A stretch of 9,395 nt of DNA from Desulfobacteraceae bacterium. GTDB lineage: Bacteria; Desulfobacterota; DSM-4660; Desulfatiglandales; Desulfatiglandaceae. The translations under genes and the position numbers were made by a program. Position 1 is the first letter of the stretch. Every line of letters begins with the position of its first letter. The DNA is taken from positions 1 through 9,395 of the forward strand of contig DAOVUP010000027.1 of NCBI GenBank assembly GCA_030632525.1. Direction: 5' to 3'. The notes under the pieces are model-generated. The model worked only from the letters and a program-made list of their open reading frames with translations. It was not told where the DNA came from and searched no databases. This document shows, piece by piece, positions 1 through 8,887 of this stretch.

Positions 1-1
1 A

Positions 2-130
2 CAGCCTGATTTGCGCGTACGTATGGCCGAGGCAGGAAGAAAACGATTCCATGCAGTCTTTCGCATAGATCAGGTGGCGGATAGGATCTCATCCTTGTAT
101 CAGGAAGTGCAAGGATTGCAAGCGCAGTGA
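2..130 (+). CDS. Glycosyltransferase family 4 (GT-B), C-terminal end only
   Basis: Only the last 42 codons and a TGA stop (128-130) are in the window; the start lies upstream. The translation contains PDLRVRMAEAGRKRF followed by an amphipathic helix ending SSLYQEV. This matches the usual C-terminal end of GT-B fold 'group 1' glycosyltransferases, where a 'LR-MGEAGR-R' segment is followed by a final helix of the type 'R-AE-L--LY-E'. Members transfer a sugar from a nucleotide-sugar donor onto a glycan or lipid at the cytoplasmic face. Donor and acceptor cannot be told from the tail, and the catalytic domain is not visible. No poly-T terminator follows the stop; the next feature is a repeat with hairpins that might end transcription. 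Family assignment is fairly good, exact function unknown. Confidence 0.65.
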   Translation, partial: QPDLRVRMAEAGRKRFHAVFRIDQVADRISSLYQEVQGLQAQ

Positions 131-142
131 ACTAAAGTTATG

Positions 143-270
143 GTTTCGCAAAAAGTCCCTAAAGCCGTCACTCCCGCGTTCGCGGGAGTCCAGAAGTGAT
201 TGATTTCCCTGGATTCCCGCGTTTGCGGGATGACAATAACGGATGTTTTCTGACTTTTTACGGACGTATC
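143..270. repeat. REP/MITE-like dispersed repeat with paired GC hairpins, flanked by 9-bp direct repeats
   Basis: Two hairpin units sit head to head. The first (167-193) has arms ACTCCCGCG/CGCGGGAGT (170-178 and 181-189); the second (209-234) has arms TCCCGC/GCGGGA (215-220 and 225-230) and is an imperfect reverse complement of the first unit. Outside them is an inverted pair, CGCAAAAAGTC (147-157) and GACTTTTTACG (252-262), matching at 10 of 11 positions. The whole block lies between two copies of AAAGTTATG (134-142 and 271-279), which would fit a 9-bp target duplication. It has no coding capacity. Similar 'GGATTCCCGC..GCGGGA' hairpins are scattered through many Desulfobacterota genomes. The hairpins may also act as terminators between the glycosyltransferase and the Nudix gene, which converge here. 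The repeat structure is seen directly; mobility is inferred. Confidence 0.7.
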
Positions 271-321
271 AAAGTTATGATAGTTGCCAGGAAACCATGG
301 GTTCAGGTTCAGGGTTTGCCT

Positions 322-768
322 TTATCGCATATCTAAGCTTTTTTGCCATGCGCCATAGGTTTTCCTGATCGTATCTTTCAACTCCTTGTCGGCATCAAAT
401 TCTTCAAGCTTATCAAGGGGAACCAGCAGGGCCTCGCTGACGTCCGAAGCGGGAGTGGGATGTCCTTCCACGAGCCATCCCCAGTAATCAACAAGGACAT
501 AGTGGTATTGGACCTGATTTTTGTGGTCATGAAAAATCTTGTCAAAGACACCTACCAGCCCTCCCACCGCTATCTTAACCGAGAGTTCTTCCTGTAATTC
601 CCGTGCCAATGCCTCAAGAATGCTCTCGCCTAATTCTACCGCGCCGCCAGGGAGACTCCACTGGCCCCTGGCCGGTTCCTGTTTTCTGCGGACCAGCAAT
701 ACTGATTTATCCACAAAAATCACCGCTGAAACCCCCACAATAGGATGTTCCGGATATTCTCTTTTCAT
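322..768 (-). CDS. Nudix hydrolase (MutT / ADP-ribose pyrophosphatase-like)
   Basis: The product is a 148-residue soluble cytoplasmic protein, a normal size for a single Nudix domain. The Nudix box (pattern G-x5-E-x7-REUxEExGU) is at residues 42-64: G42, E48, then R56-E57-L58-Q59-E60-E61. The metal-binding glutamates (E57, E60, E61) are present, but the box glycine near the end is Ser63. Before it, RGQWSLPGG (34-42) is the usual lead-in strand and loop, and the N-terminal VGVSAVIF strand is typical of COG1051-type members. Such enzymes hydrolyse nucleoside diphosphate-linked compounds (ADP-ribose, oxidised dNTPs, nucleotide sugars) with Mg2+; the substrate cannot be set from sequence. The ATG has an AAGAGGG ribosome-binding site (779-785, minus strand) about 10 nt upstream. 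It is transcribed divergently from nifJ across a 168-bp gap and runs towards the upstream repeat. Confidence 0.9.
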   Translation of the reverse strand: MKREYPEHPIVGVSAVIFVDKSVLLVRRKQEPARGQWSLPGGAVELGESILEALARELQEELSVKIAVGGLVGVFDKIFHDHKNQVQYHYVLVDYWGWLVEGHPTPASDVSEALLVPLDKLEEFDADKELKDTIRKTYGAWQKSLDMR

Positions 769-788
769 AATAAAAATGCCCTCTTAAT

Positions 789-820
789 ATCTTGACAAGA
801 TGAAACCCGCCCCTTAAACT
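789..820 (+). promoter_or_regulatory. Candidate sigma-70-type promoter for nifJ, overlapping a short palindrome
   Basis: A perfect TTGACA (792-797) is followed after 17 nt by TAAACT (815-820), a 4/6 match to the -10 box. Transcription would start near 827 and give a leader of about 110 nt before the nifJ start. The -35 box overlaps the inverted repeat ATCTT-GAC-AAGAT (789-801), which could be a regulator site and lies between the two divergent genes. The box matches are seen; promoter and operator activity are inferred. Confidence 0.4.
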
Positions 821-915
821 GAACCTCTTTTTTTGAATAGGTGGAATACTGTTTTGATAACGTAACTGTTGAGAAAAGGCAACCTGCTGTCCTACGGTTT
901 CTTTAACCATAATGA

Positions 916-4464
<3,549 letters not shown>

Positions 4465-4496
4465 TTTCCTGATTCATTTTAATGATATTGTTTAAC

Positions 4497-4521
4497 AAAA
4501 GCCCCTGGATCAGGGGCTTTT
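4497..4521. terminator. Bidirectional Rho-independent terminator
   Basis: The stem GCCCCTG (4501-4507) pairs with CAGGGGC (4511-4517) around a 3-nt loop. It is preceded by AAAA (4497-4500) and followed by TTTT (4518-4521) and further Ts, so it can end transcription on both strands. It lies between the nifJ stop (4464) and the stop of the convergent radical SAM gene (4529). Confidence 0.9.
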
Positions 4522-4528
4522 TCTTTGC

Positions 4529-5482
4529 CTAAGCGATCGGAAATGGATCCGGGTTTTTAAAATCAGGTAAGAACGGAGAATTTGCTCGACGTTGGCCCGT
4601 GTCTTTTTCGGGAAACTGGACAAAAAGATGTTTAAAGCCAAGCTCTTTTGCGTGGTAATATATCCTGTCAAACTCCTCTTCCGAGACGGGGCGATTTAAA
4701 TCATCATTCTCCTGAGGAAGAACGGGATGATATTGGGACATCAGGCTTAAAGGGAGATCAGGACCAAATTCAACAAAAAGGGTGGTCAGGGCATTGATTG
4801 AATTTGAAACCTTTCCGGGGAGAACCATGTGCCTGACTAAAACCCCTTTTGTGGCAAGGGGAGCGTCTGTGAAGGATGAGTCCAAAAAGCCCTTTTGGCT
4901 GACCATCTCTGCAATGGCCTCAAGTGCTGCCTGAGGATAATTCCTGCATTTGGAGAGCGCTGAGGCCAATAATGCATCCGAATATTTATAATCGGGAAGA
5001 TAGATATCAACATAATCTTTAGCTGACTTCAATGCAGCCACTGACTGATACCCGGAGAGGTTATAGACGATAGGAAGATTAAATCCATTCCGGCGCAGGA
5101 GGGAGCCCAGTTGAAATATATGGGGAAAGAAATGATCCGGAGTCACGAAATTAATATTATGGATATGATCGTGTTCAACCATATCTATGACCTCTGCGCC
5201 CAGTTCTTCCAAACTTGTGCCTGCCCCGAGGCCGTGGTGTGAGATCTGATGATTCTGGCAAAAAGAACATTTCAGCGAACATCCCGTAAAAAAGATGGTC
5301 CCTGAACCATTCTTGCCGGAGATGGGTGGCTCCTCGCCAAAATGAGGGCCGACATGGGCAACTCTGAGCTGATGCGTTTCACCGCAATAACCGACCTTGC
5401 TATCAGCGCTATCGACAACCCGGTTCACCCTGCATTGGCGCGGGCAAAGAACGCAATTTTCGTAAAATTCTATCAAACACAT
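4529..5482 (-). CDS. PflX-type radical SAM protein (COG1313-like, PFL-activating-enzyme homologue)
   Basis: The 317-residue product carries the radical SAM motif CSLKCSFC (C68, C72, C75; CxxxCxxC), which binds a 4Fe-4S cluster and SAM. Ahead of it are four more cysteines, C10-x2-C13-x3-C17 and C33 in GYCGE, the N-terminal pattern characteristic of the PflX family and a possible second metal or Fe-S site. ISGKNGSGTIFFTGC just before the motif and LPDYKYSD in the barrel are also family-like. Members resemble glycyl-radical-enzyme activases, but their substrate is unknown, and no glycyl radical enzyme lies in this window. The start ATG has only a weak, very close purine stretch (GGTCAGG abutting it); an in-frame ATG 24 nt upstream is followed by a stop, so it cannot be the start. 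The gene converges on nifJ across a shared terminator and seems to stand alone. Confidence 0.87.
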   Translation of the reverse strand: MCLIEFYENCVLCPRQCRVNRVVDSADSKVGYCGETHQLRVAHVGPHFGEEPPISGKNGSGTIFFTGCSLKCSFCQNHQISHHGLGAGTSLEELGAEVIDMVEHDHIHNINFVTPDHFFPHIFQLGSLLRRNGFNLPIVYNLSGYQSVAALKSAKDYVDIYLPDYKYSDALLASALSKCRNYPQAALEAIAEMVSQKGFLDSSFTDAPLATKGVLVRHMVLPGKVSNSINALTTLFVEFGPDLPLSLMSQYHPVLPQENDDLNRPVSEEEFDRIYYHAKELGFKHLFVQFPEKDTGQRRANSPFLPDFKNPDPFPIA

Positions 5483-5544
5483 CCTGACCGTTAGCTGTAA
5501 ATCATGAGAAGGATAAGTTTATGTGACGGCCCAAGTTTTGGCGC

Positions 5545-5572
5545 AGTATACTTTGTATGGTAATATTTTCAA
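5545..5572 (-). promoter_or_regulatory. Candidate promoter of the radical SAM gene
   Basis: Read on the minus strand, TTGAAA (5572-5567) and TATACT (5550-5545) are separated by 16 nt. Each matches the sigma-70 consensus at 5 of 6 positions. Transcription would start near 5538, giving a leader of about 55 nt before the ATG at 5482. Activity is inferred from the box match only. Confidence 0.45.
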
Positions 5573-5900
5573 ACCTCTGATTACCGTGTCTGCTCATCAG
5601 CCCCTAAAAAGCCTAAACAGACAGTATTGGTGTGAAAAAATTCCACTTGTGCGGTTAGGCTTCACCTATTCACTCTTCAGCGGAAATGACGCAGTAAGTT
5701 CCTTGACCCGCATACGTGGATTCTCTATACTAACCAGCGTCGATCCATAAATGGCTATTTTCCGCAATCTCAGCGTCAGACTCAAATTTTAGGCCTCAAA
5801 ATACTAAATGTATTCTTGTGGTTAATCCCGCTGAAAGCGGGACGTCTTCCTTGATCTTGCAAAAACTATCTCATATCTGGATGGACACTGCTAACAAATG
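5573..5900. other. Non-coding stretch with small inverted repeats; possible gene remnant
   Basis: I recognise no gene here. Visible structures are an inverted pair AGCCTAA (5610-5616) / TTAGGCT (5655-5661), and a tight hairpin TCCCGCT-GAA-AGCGGGA (5826-5842) that resembles the dispersed GC hairpins near the start of the window. On the minus strand between about 5785 and 5600, two frames give coding-looking but unrecognised peptides interrupted by stops (for example IAENSHLWIDAG, then a TAG), which may be an old pseudogene. A plus-strand open frame of 75 codons (5523-5750) has no ribosome-binding site or recognisable domain. Confidence 0.35.
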
Positions 5901-6030
5901 GACCTGATGTTTTAGCGCAAAACACTCAGGTCATAATATCACGCAAAGCTATCAAAAAGGAACAAGGGCTAAGTATTGCCCGGGAACAGTGAGACGGCCT
6001 TTGCGTGAGACCTTATTTTATTCCCGGTCT
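5901..6030 (+). promoter_or_regulatory. Structured leader RNA candidate upstream of the methyltransferase gene
   Basis: Several helices can form in the 160 nt before the methyltransferase start. A long hairpin pairs GACCTGA+TGTTTT (5901-5913) with AAAACA+TCAGGTC (5919-5924 and 5926-5932) around an AGCGC loop, with one bulged C (5925). A second helix pairs TCACGCAAAG (5939-5948) perfectly with CTTTGCGTGA (5999-6008) and encloses a small stem GGGC/GCCC (5966-5969 and 5978-5981). AGACC (6008-6012) can pair with GGTCT (6026-6030). The ribosome-binding site follows at 6049-6054. A riboswitch or protein-binding leader is possible, but I could not match it to a known class. The inverted repeats could also be DNA operator sites. 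A weak promoter-like pair (TTGATC 5851, TATCTG 5874) lies just upstream. Confidence 0.4.
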
Positions 6031-6059
6031 ATCCGGCTAAAGAAATTCAGGAGGCAGTT

Positions 6060-7085
6060 ATGAACGGAAGAGAGATTACAAAAATGGCGTTTGATTTGAA
6101 GGAACCCGAAAGGACTCCGGTTACCCTTATTGGGGGCGGTGCATGGCTTGTGGATATGGCAGGAGAAACGTTTGCGGGGATTAAAGAGAATCCGGAAAAA
6201 ATTGCAGACGTTTTTATCCAGGGCTTTCGAAAGGTAGGGTACGATCTATTATGGACGGGCTCCAATTTCATCAACTACCCCGTCCATTTCTTAGGCTGCC
6301 CCATAGAGGACAGCTCCTCAGACGGGCCAGCCCTCACCAAAAGCGTTATCCAAAGCTTAGATGACCTTGATGAACTGAAGATGGAAAAAGTCCTCGATCA
6401 TCCTGTCATGCAGGGGATTATTCGTTCTCAGCATCTTGTTGCCGATGCTGTCGGTAAGGAGACGCTGGCCATGCCGACCCAATGGGCCCCGTTTACCCTG
6501 GCGGCCCGAATCTTAGGTATGGAAGCGGTAGCGCTTGCGTCAATCGAGGAACCCGACAGACTGTTACAACTTGTCCAGTTTTCAACAGATCTGATCTGGT
6601 CGATTATCGAACCCATCCTTGAACATGAAGACATCTTAGGGGCGAATCTCTCTGACCCTGTGGCTTCTGGGGATTTGATTTCACCCGACTCGTTCAGGAG
6701 ATTTGCGGCTCCGTTCTTGAAGGATCTTGTCGGCAGAATCAAGGGAAAAGGGAAGTACGCGATGATACATATCTGTGGCGATACGACACAGGTGCTGGAG
6801 GATATCGCTGATATTGCCCCGAACTGCTTCAGCCTTGAATCCAAGGTGGATCTGCGGCATGCGAAGAAAATTCTTGGGGGCAAGGTCTGTGTGGCCGGGA
6901 ATGTGTCGCCAGGAGGGGCATTTCTTTCCGGAACACCGGAAGAGGTTGTGGCTGAGGCGACGGCATGTATTGAGGCCTGGGGCGAGGGTGGGGGATATGT
7001 TCTGACACTGGGATGCGATTATCCAAAGAGTGTCCCTTTTGAGAATGCCATGGCCCTAATGTCATTGAAGGAGAAGTCGGGCTGA
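6060..7085 (+). CDS. Uroporphyrinogen decarboxylase-fold methyltransferase (MtaA/MtbA-like)
   Basis: The 341-residue protein belongs to the URO-D superfamily: an N-terminal REITKMAFDLKEPERTP segment, the central GANLSDPVASGDLISP region, then HICGDT. It carries the zinc-binding pattern H-x-C-xn-C used by methylcobalamin:thiol methyltransferases such as MtaA/MtbA: H237, C239 and C319 (in LTLGCDYP). This argues for methyl transfer to or from a corrinoid protein and a thiol rather than haem biosynthesis by HemE. The acceptor is unknown, since sulfate reducers lack coenzyme M in most cases. The start is well supported by AGGAGG (6049-6054), 5 nt from the ATG. No corrinoid protein or substrate-specific methyltransferase is adjacent. 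A structured leader precedes it. Its TGA stop directly abuts the stop of the convergent NifX-like gene. Confidence 0.88.
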   Translation: MNGREITKMAFDLKEPERTPVTLIGGGAWLVDMAGETFAGIKENPEKIADVFIQGFRKVGYDLLWTGSNFINYPVHFLGCPIEDSSSDGPALTKSVIQSLDDLDELKMEKVLDHPVMQGIIRSQHLVADAVGKETLAMPTQWAPFTLAARILGMEAVALASIEEPDRLLQLVQFSTDLIWSIIEPILEHEDILGANLSDPVASGDLISPDSFRRFAAPFLKDLVGRIKGKGKYAMIHICGDTTQVLEDIADIAPNCFSLESKVDLRHAKKILGGKVCVAGNVSPGGAFLSGTPEEVVAEATACIEAWGEGGGYVLTLGCDYPKSVPFENAMALMSLKEKSG

Positions 7086-7283
7086 TCAGATTTTTGTGTT
7101 ATAGGGCGGGACCAGAAACAGGGCATAGCTTAGCAGGGCGGAGACACAGTTTTTGTGGAAGGTAGATTTGGCCTCTGAAAACAGGACCTCGTCCCTCTCC
7201 CGGACGGTGGCCAGATAAAAGTAGGGCGCATTACCGAAATGTTCGGAAATGCCCTGCCGATCATTCTTTGATGGAATGGCCAC
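7086..7283 (-). CDS. NifX/NifB-like Fe-Mo cofactor-binding domain protein, shortened
   Basis: The first half, AIPSKNDRQGISEHFGNAPYF, is the clear signature start of the dinitrogenase iron-molybdenum cofactor family (PF02579: 'IAIPS--G--S-HFG-APYF'), small cytoplasmic proteins that bind or carry Fe-S/Mo clusters. Family members are usually about 100-120 residues; this frame stops at 65. From roughly residue 33 the sequence (VLFSEAKSTFHKNC...) no longer resembles the family, and neither other frame restores it. The start is GTG (7281-7283) with no good ribosome-binding site; an in-frame stop lies 15 nt further up. It is probably a 3'-truncated, possibly non-functional gene. It follows a 47-codon orphan frame and, further upstream, DUF89, suggesting a former operon. 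The stop shares the palindrome TGATCA (7083-7088) with the methyltransferase stop. Confidence 0.6.
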   Translation of the reverse strand: MAIPSKNDRQGISEHFGNAPYFYLATVRERDEVLFSEAKSTFHKNCVSALLSYALFLVPPYNTKI

Positions 7284-7295
7284 CGTGCGGGTTTC

Positions 7296-7439
7296 TCACT
7301 TTTGCGGCGCGTAATGGATCAAGATATGATCCACGTGAGCCTTTTCAAAATTTCCCGCCTTGATCTCTTCGTCTAAAATTACCGAGACCTTTGAAAAATG
7401 TTCAATTTTAGTCAAGATCAAGAAAGGCGAGAATTTCAA
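7296..7439 (-). pseudogene. Orphan small reading frame, 5' end replaced by a MITE
   Basis: From a TTG at 7439 to a TGA at 7296 the minus strand is open for 47 codons. The C-terminal part, DEEIKAGNFEKAHVDHIL then IHYAPQK, looks like coding sequence but I do not recognise it. The first 18 or so codons lie inside the MITE at 7384-7525. If the element and one copy of its target duplication are removed, an ATG (now at 7530-7532, overlapping the DUF89 stop as ATGGTAA) joins this frame and gives a 29-residue peptide with an AAAGGG ribosome-binding site. The present frame has lost that start. It ends 12 nt before the NifX-like GTG. Whether it ever made a stable peptide is unknown. Confidence 0.45.
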
Positions 7440-7525
7440 CCACAGGAATATATTAGATATTTCGAGGATTGAAAGTTAAGGCTGACGCCGAGATTGGCTA
7501 AAAGGGGGCATTTTGCAAAGGTCTC
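7384..7525. mobile_element. 142-bp MITE (non-autonomous inverted-repeat element) with 5-bp target duplication
   Basis: The ends are inverted repeats: GAGACCTTTGAAAAATG (7384-7400) against the reverse complement of CATTTTGCAAAGGTCTC (7509-7525), matching at 16 of 17. Similarity extends to 28 bp, with TTTTAG (7406-7411) mirrored by CTAAAA (7498-7503), 23 of 28 overall. It is bounded by identical TTACC copies (7379-7383 and 7526-7530), a clean 5-bp target duplication. Inside there is no transposase, so it must have been moved in trans. It sits exactly at the end of the DUF89 gene, whose stop codon is part of the duplicated target. The parent insertion-sequence family is not assigned here. Confidence 0.88.
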
Positions 7526-8371
7526 TTACCATGAATCGCCCTTTAATACAATATCGCCTTCCTTCAGGCCCATGTCATCGGCAATGACCCGGCATTTGGC
7601 CTTTAACAGAAAAAAAATGGGTTTTTTCTGGTTTGAAAGCGCTTCATAATTTCCCTGGCCTTTACTGATAATCAATTCCGCATGATTGTAGATGCGGATA
7701 AATGCGTCACTGCAGGTCTTAAGAATGGTTCCCGGGGCATCCGTACCGGAGGACAGCAGGGTGGCCACCCTGTCAATACCGGCCTGTCGGGCGTCCGCAT
7801 GGGTCGCGTCGTTAATAATGGGCGCTCCCCTGACCACGTATGTCACCGGCTTGTTTAACGTCTCGATTAAAATTCTATCAAAAACACATTCTCCGGCATT
7901 GTCGCCAATGTAAAGAATTTCATTGGATGCATTCAGAACATTCTTAAATAGATCATAATCACATATGCTAAAATCCTTTGTGAGCGTCGTCTCAATTTCC
8001 GTTTCCATATCAAAGGCCCGGTTTGGGCCAAAGTCAATGACATTTCCGGCAATGGCAATTCGAATGGCCGTGAGCAGCCTGTTTTCGGAATTTTCCACCA
8101 AACTTTTCAAATAGGGATATAAAGAGAGGGCTTTTTTGGTGCTTTGGCTTTTGATTTCCCTATAGGGATCCGGATTTTTAGTGACTTCGTGAATTTTTTG
8201 ATAGATCAGTCTGCCGCTTTCAGGGGGCGTGCTTTCAAGAGAGATGTTTTGCAGCATCATTCCCACTTCATCGAGGACCTTTTTGATCTTCTTTTCATCG
8301 GTGGTTGCCATTCTTGCCGCTCGAAGCGCCTGGTTCAGAAAACAGGGAAAGCAATCCAGATAAGTTTTCAT
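7526..8371 (-). CDS. DUF89 / ARMT1-like metal-dependent phosphatase
   Basis: The 281-residue protein matches the prokaryotic DUF89 family (PF01937, COG1578), described as metal-dependent damage-control phosphatases acting on harmful phosphometabolites; the substrate in bacteria is generally unknown. The N-terminal CFPCF (C7, C10) is the CxxC signature of the prokaryotic subfamily, followed by helical segments. The core has AGNVIDFG (108-115), GDNAGE (156-161), RGAPIINDAT (181-190) and SKGQGNYE (236-243). D157, N158 and D188 are the likely metal ligands. Length is normal. The ATG (8369-8371) has GAGG (8381-8384) as ribosome-binding site at 9 nt spacing. A UUCG-type hairpin lies just upstream. 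The last codons TGG TAA are within the MITE target site, so the gene ends intact even though the element is inserted right there. A NifX-like gene lies downstream, suggesting a metal-cofactor context. Confidence 0.92.
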   Translation of the reverse strand: MKTYLDCFPCFLNQALRAARMATTDEKKIKKVLDEVGMMLQNISLESTPPESGRLIYQKIHEVTKNPDPYREIKSQSTKKALSLYPYLKSLVENSENRLLTAIRIAIAGNVIDFGPNRAFDMETEIETTLTKDFSICDYDLFKNVLNASNEILYIGDNAGECVFDRILIETLNKPVTYVVRGAPIINDATHADARQAGIDRVATLLSSGTDAPGTILKTCSDAFIRIYNHAELIISKGQGNYEALSNQKKPIFFLLKAKCRVIADDMGLKEGDIVLKGDSW

Positions 8372-8390
8372 TAATTAAATCCTCATTTTC

Positions 8391-8402
8391 GGGCCGAAGC
8401 CC
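8391..8402 (-). promoter_or_regulatory. UUCG tetraloop hairpin in the DUF89 leader
   Basis: On the minus strand GGGC-TTCG-GCCC forms a short stem closed by C(UUCG)G, an exceptionally stable tetraloop. It ends 6 nt before the DUF89 ribosome-binding site. There is no T-run after it, so it is unlikely to be a terminator. It could stabilise the mRNA or be left over from a REP-type hairpin near the transposase relic. Confidence 0.4.
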
Positions 8403-8427
8403 CACGACTGAAATTAACACATCATTT

Positions 8428-8643
8428 TCAGATAACCAATTCAGGTCTTTTGCCGTCGCTGACTCCTTTCTCTACAAATTCCCAGCATAAACGCCGTGCT
8501 TCAGATACCTTTTGCCCGAATAAGGACAAAATAGATTCCGTGTTTTACCAATCCTTGTTGCATGTTCCCATCAAAGCGCAGCGCCCGCACACCATGATGT
8601 GATGAAGGGCTTCCGCAGCATCAATGCTAACTTTTCGTAGCAT
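8428..8643 (-). pseudogene. Degenerate REP-associated tyrosine transposase (RAYT, Y1/IS200-like) remnant
   Basis: One minus-strand frame of 72 codons, broken by a TAA (8545-8547) and ending in TGA (8428-8430), keeps two separate pieces of a RAYT. The first, after ATG at 8641-8643, reads MLRKVSIDAAEALHHIMV, the typical N-terminus ('R-IDAPGALHHIM-RG'). The second, after the stop, reads SILSLFGQKVSEARR then WEFVEKGVSDGKRPELV, matching the later region ('VLS-FG---EAR--Y--FV--G---GRRPELVGGG'). The middle of the protein, including the HUH partner region and catalytic tyrosine, is gone, and the C-terminus is cut just before the glycine-rich motif. Intact relatives are about 250-330 residues. Recognition rests on motif memory, not a search. 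It lies upstream of DUF89 and cannot be active. Confidence 0.75.
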
Positions 8644-8887
8644 TCCAAATACAAATAGAAGGCAAATTGAATCATGTCAATCAATATATCGATACCCGTT
8701 CCCTATTGCCCTTAGTTTCATACCACTTTCACCGAAACCAGAGACAGAAATGCGAGTACGCCGCATATATTAGCACATCGTATCCAGCCCCTTAACCATT
8801 TTTCGCGAACAACTCCATGTGGATCCCATTTTTCCGAGCTTTGTTTCCGTGGTAAATAATTTCCCTTATTACGAATGATCTTTTTTA

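Noticed and set aside
167..234. Two similar hairpin units that could suggest a tiny CRISPR array
   Set aside because: The units are inverted relative to each other, palindromic, and only two in number; this is REP/BIME-type architecture.
5523..5750. Plus-strand open frame of 75 codons
   Set aside because: No ribosome-binding site, no recognisable domain, and it overlaps the likely promoter of the divergent radical SAM gene.
5939..5949. ACGCAAAGC, a motif found in c-di-GMP-I (GEMM) riboswitches
   Set aside because: The upstream GGGCAAACC-type segment, the GNRA loop and the downstream tetraloop receptor are missing, and here the motif is base-paired in a 10-bp helix instead.
7440..7525. Possible coding continuation upstream of the small orphan frame
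   Set aside because: This sequence belongs to the MITE; apparent codons there are not part of an ancestral gene.
8852..8872. AT-rich imperfect inverted repeat (GTAAATAA / TTATTAC) as a GntR operator
   Set aside because: It lacks the GT-N-TA-N-AC core usual for HutC-type operators and has a bulge; too weak to call.
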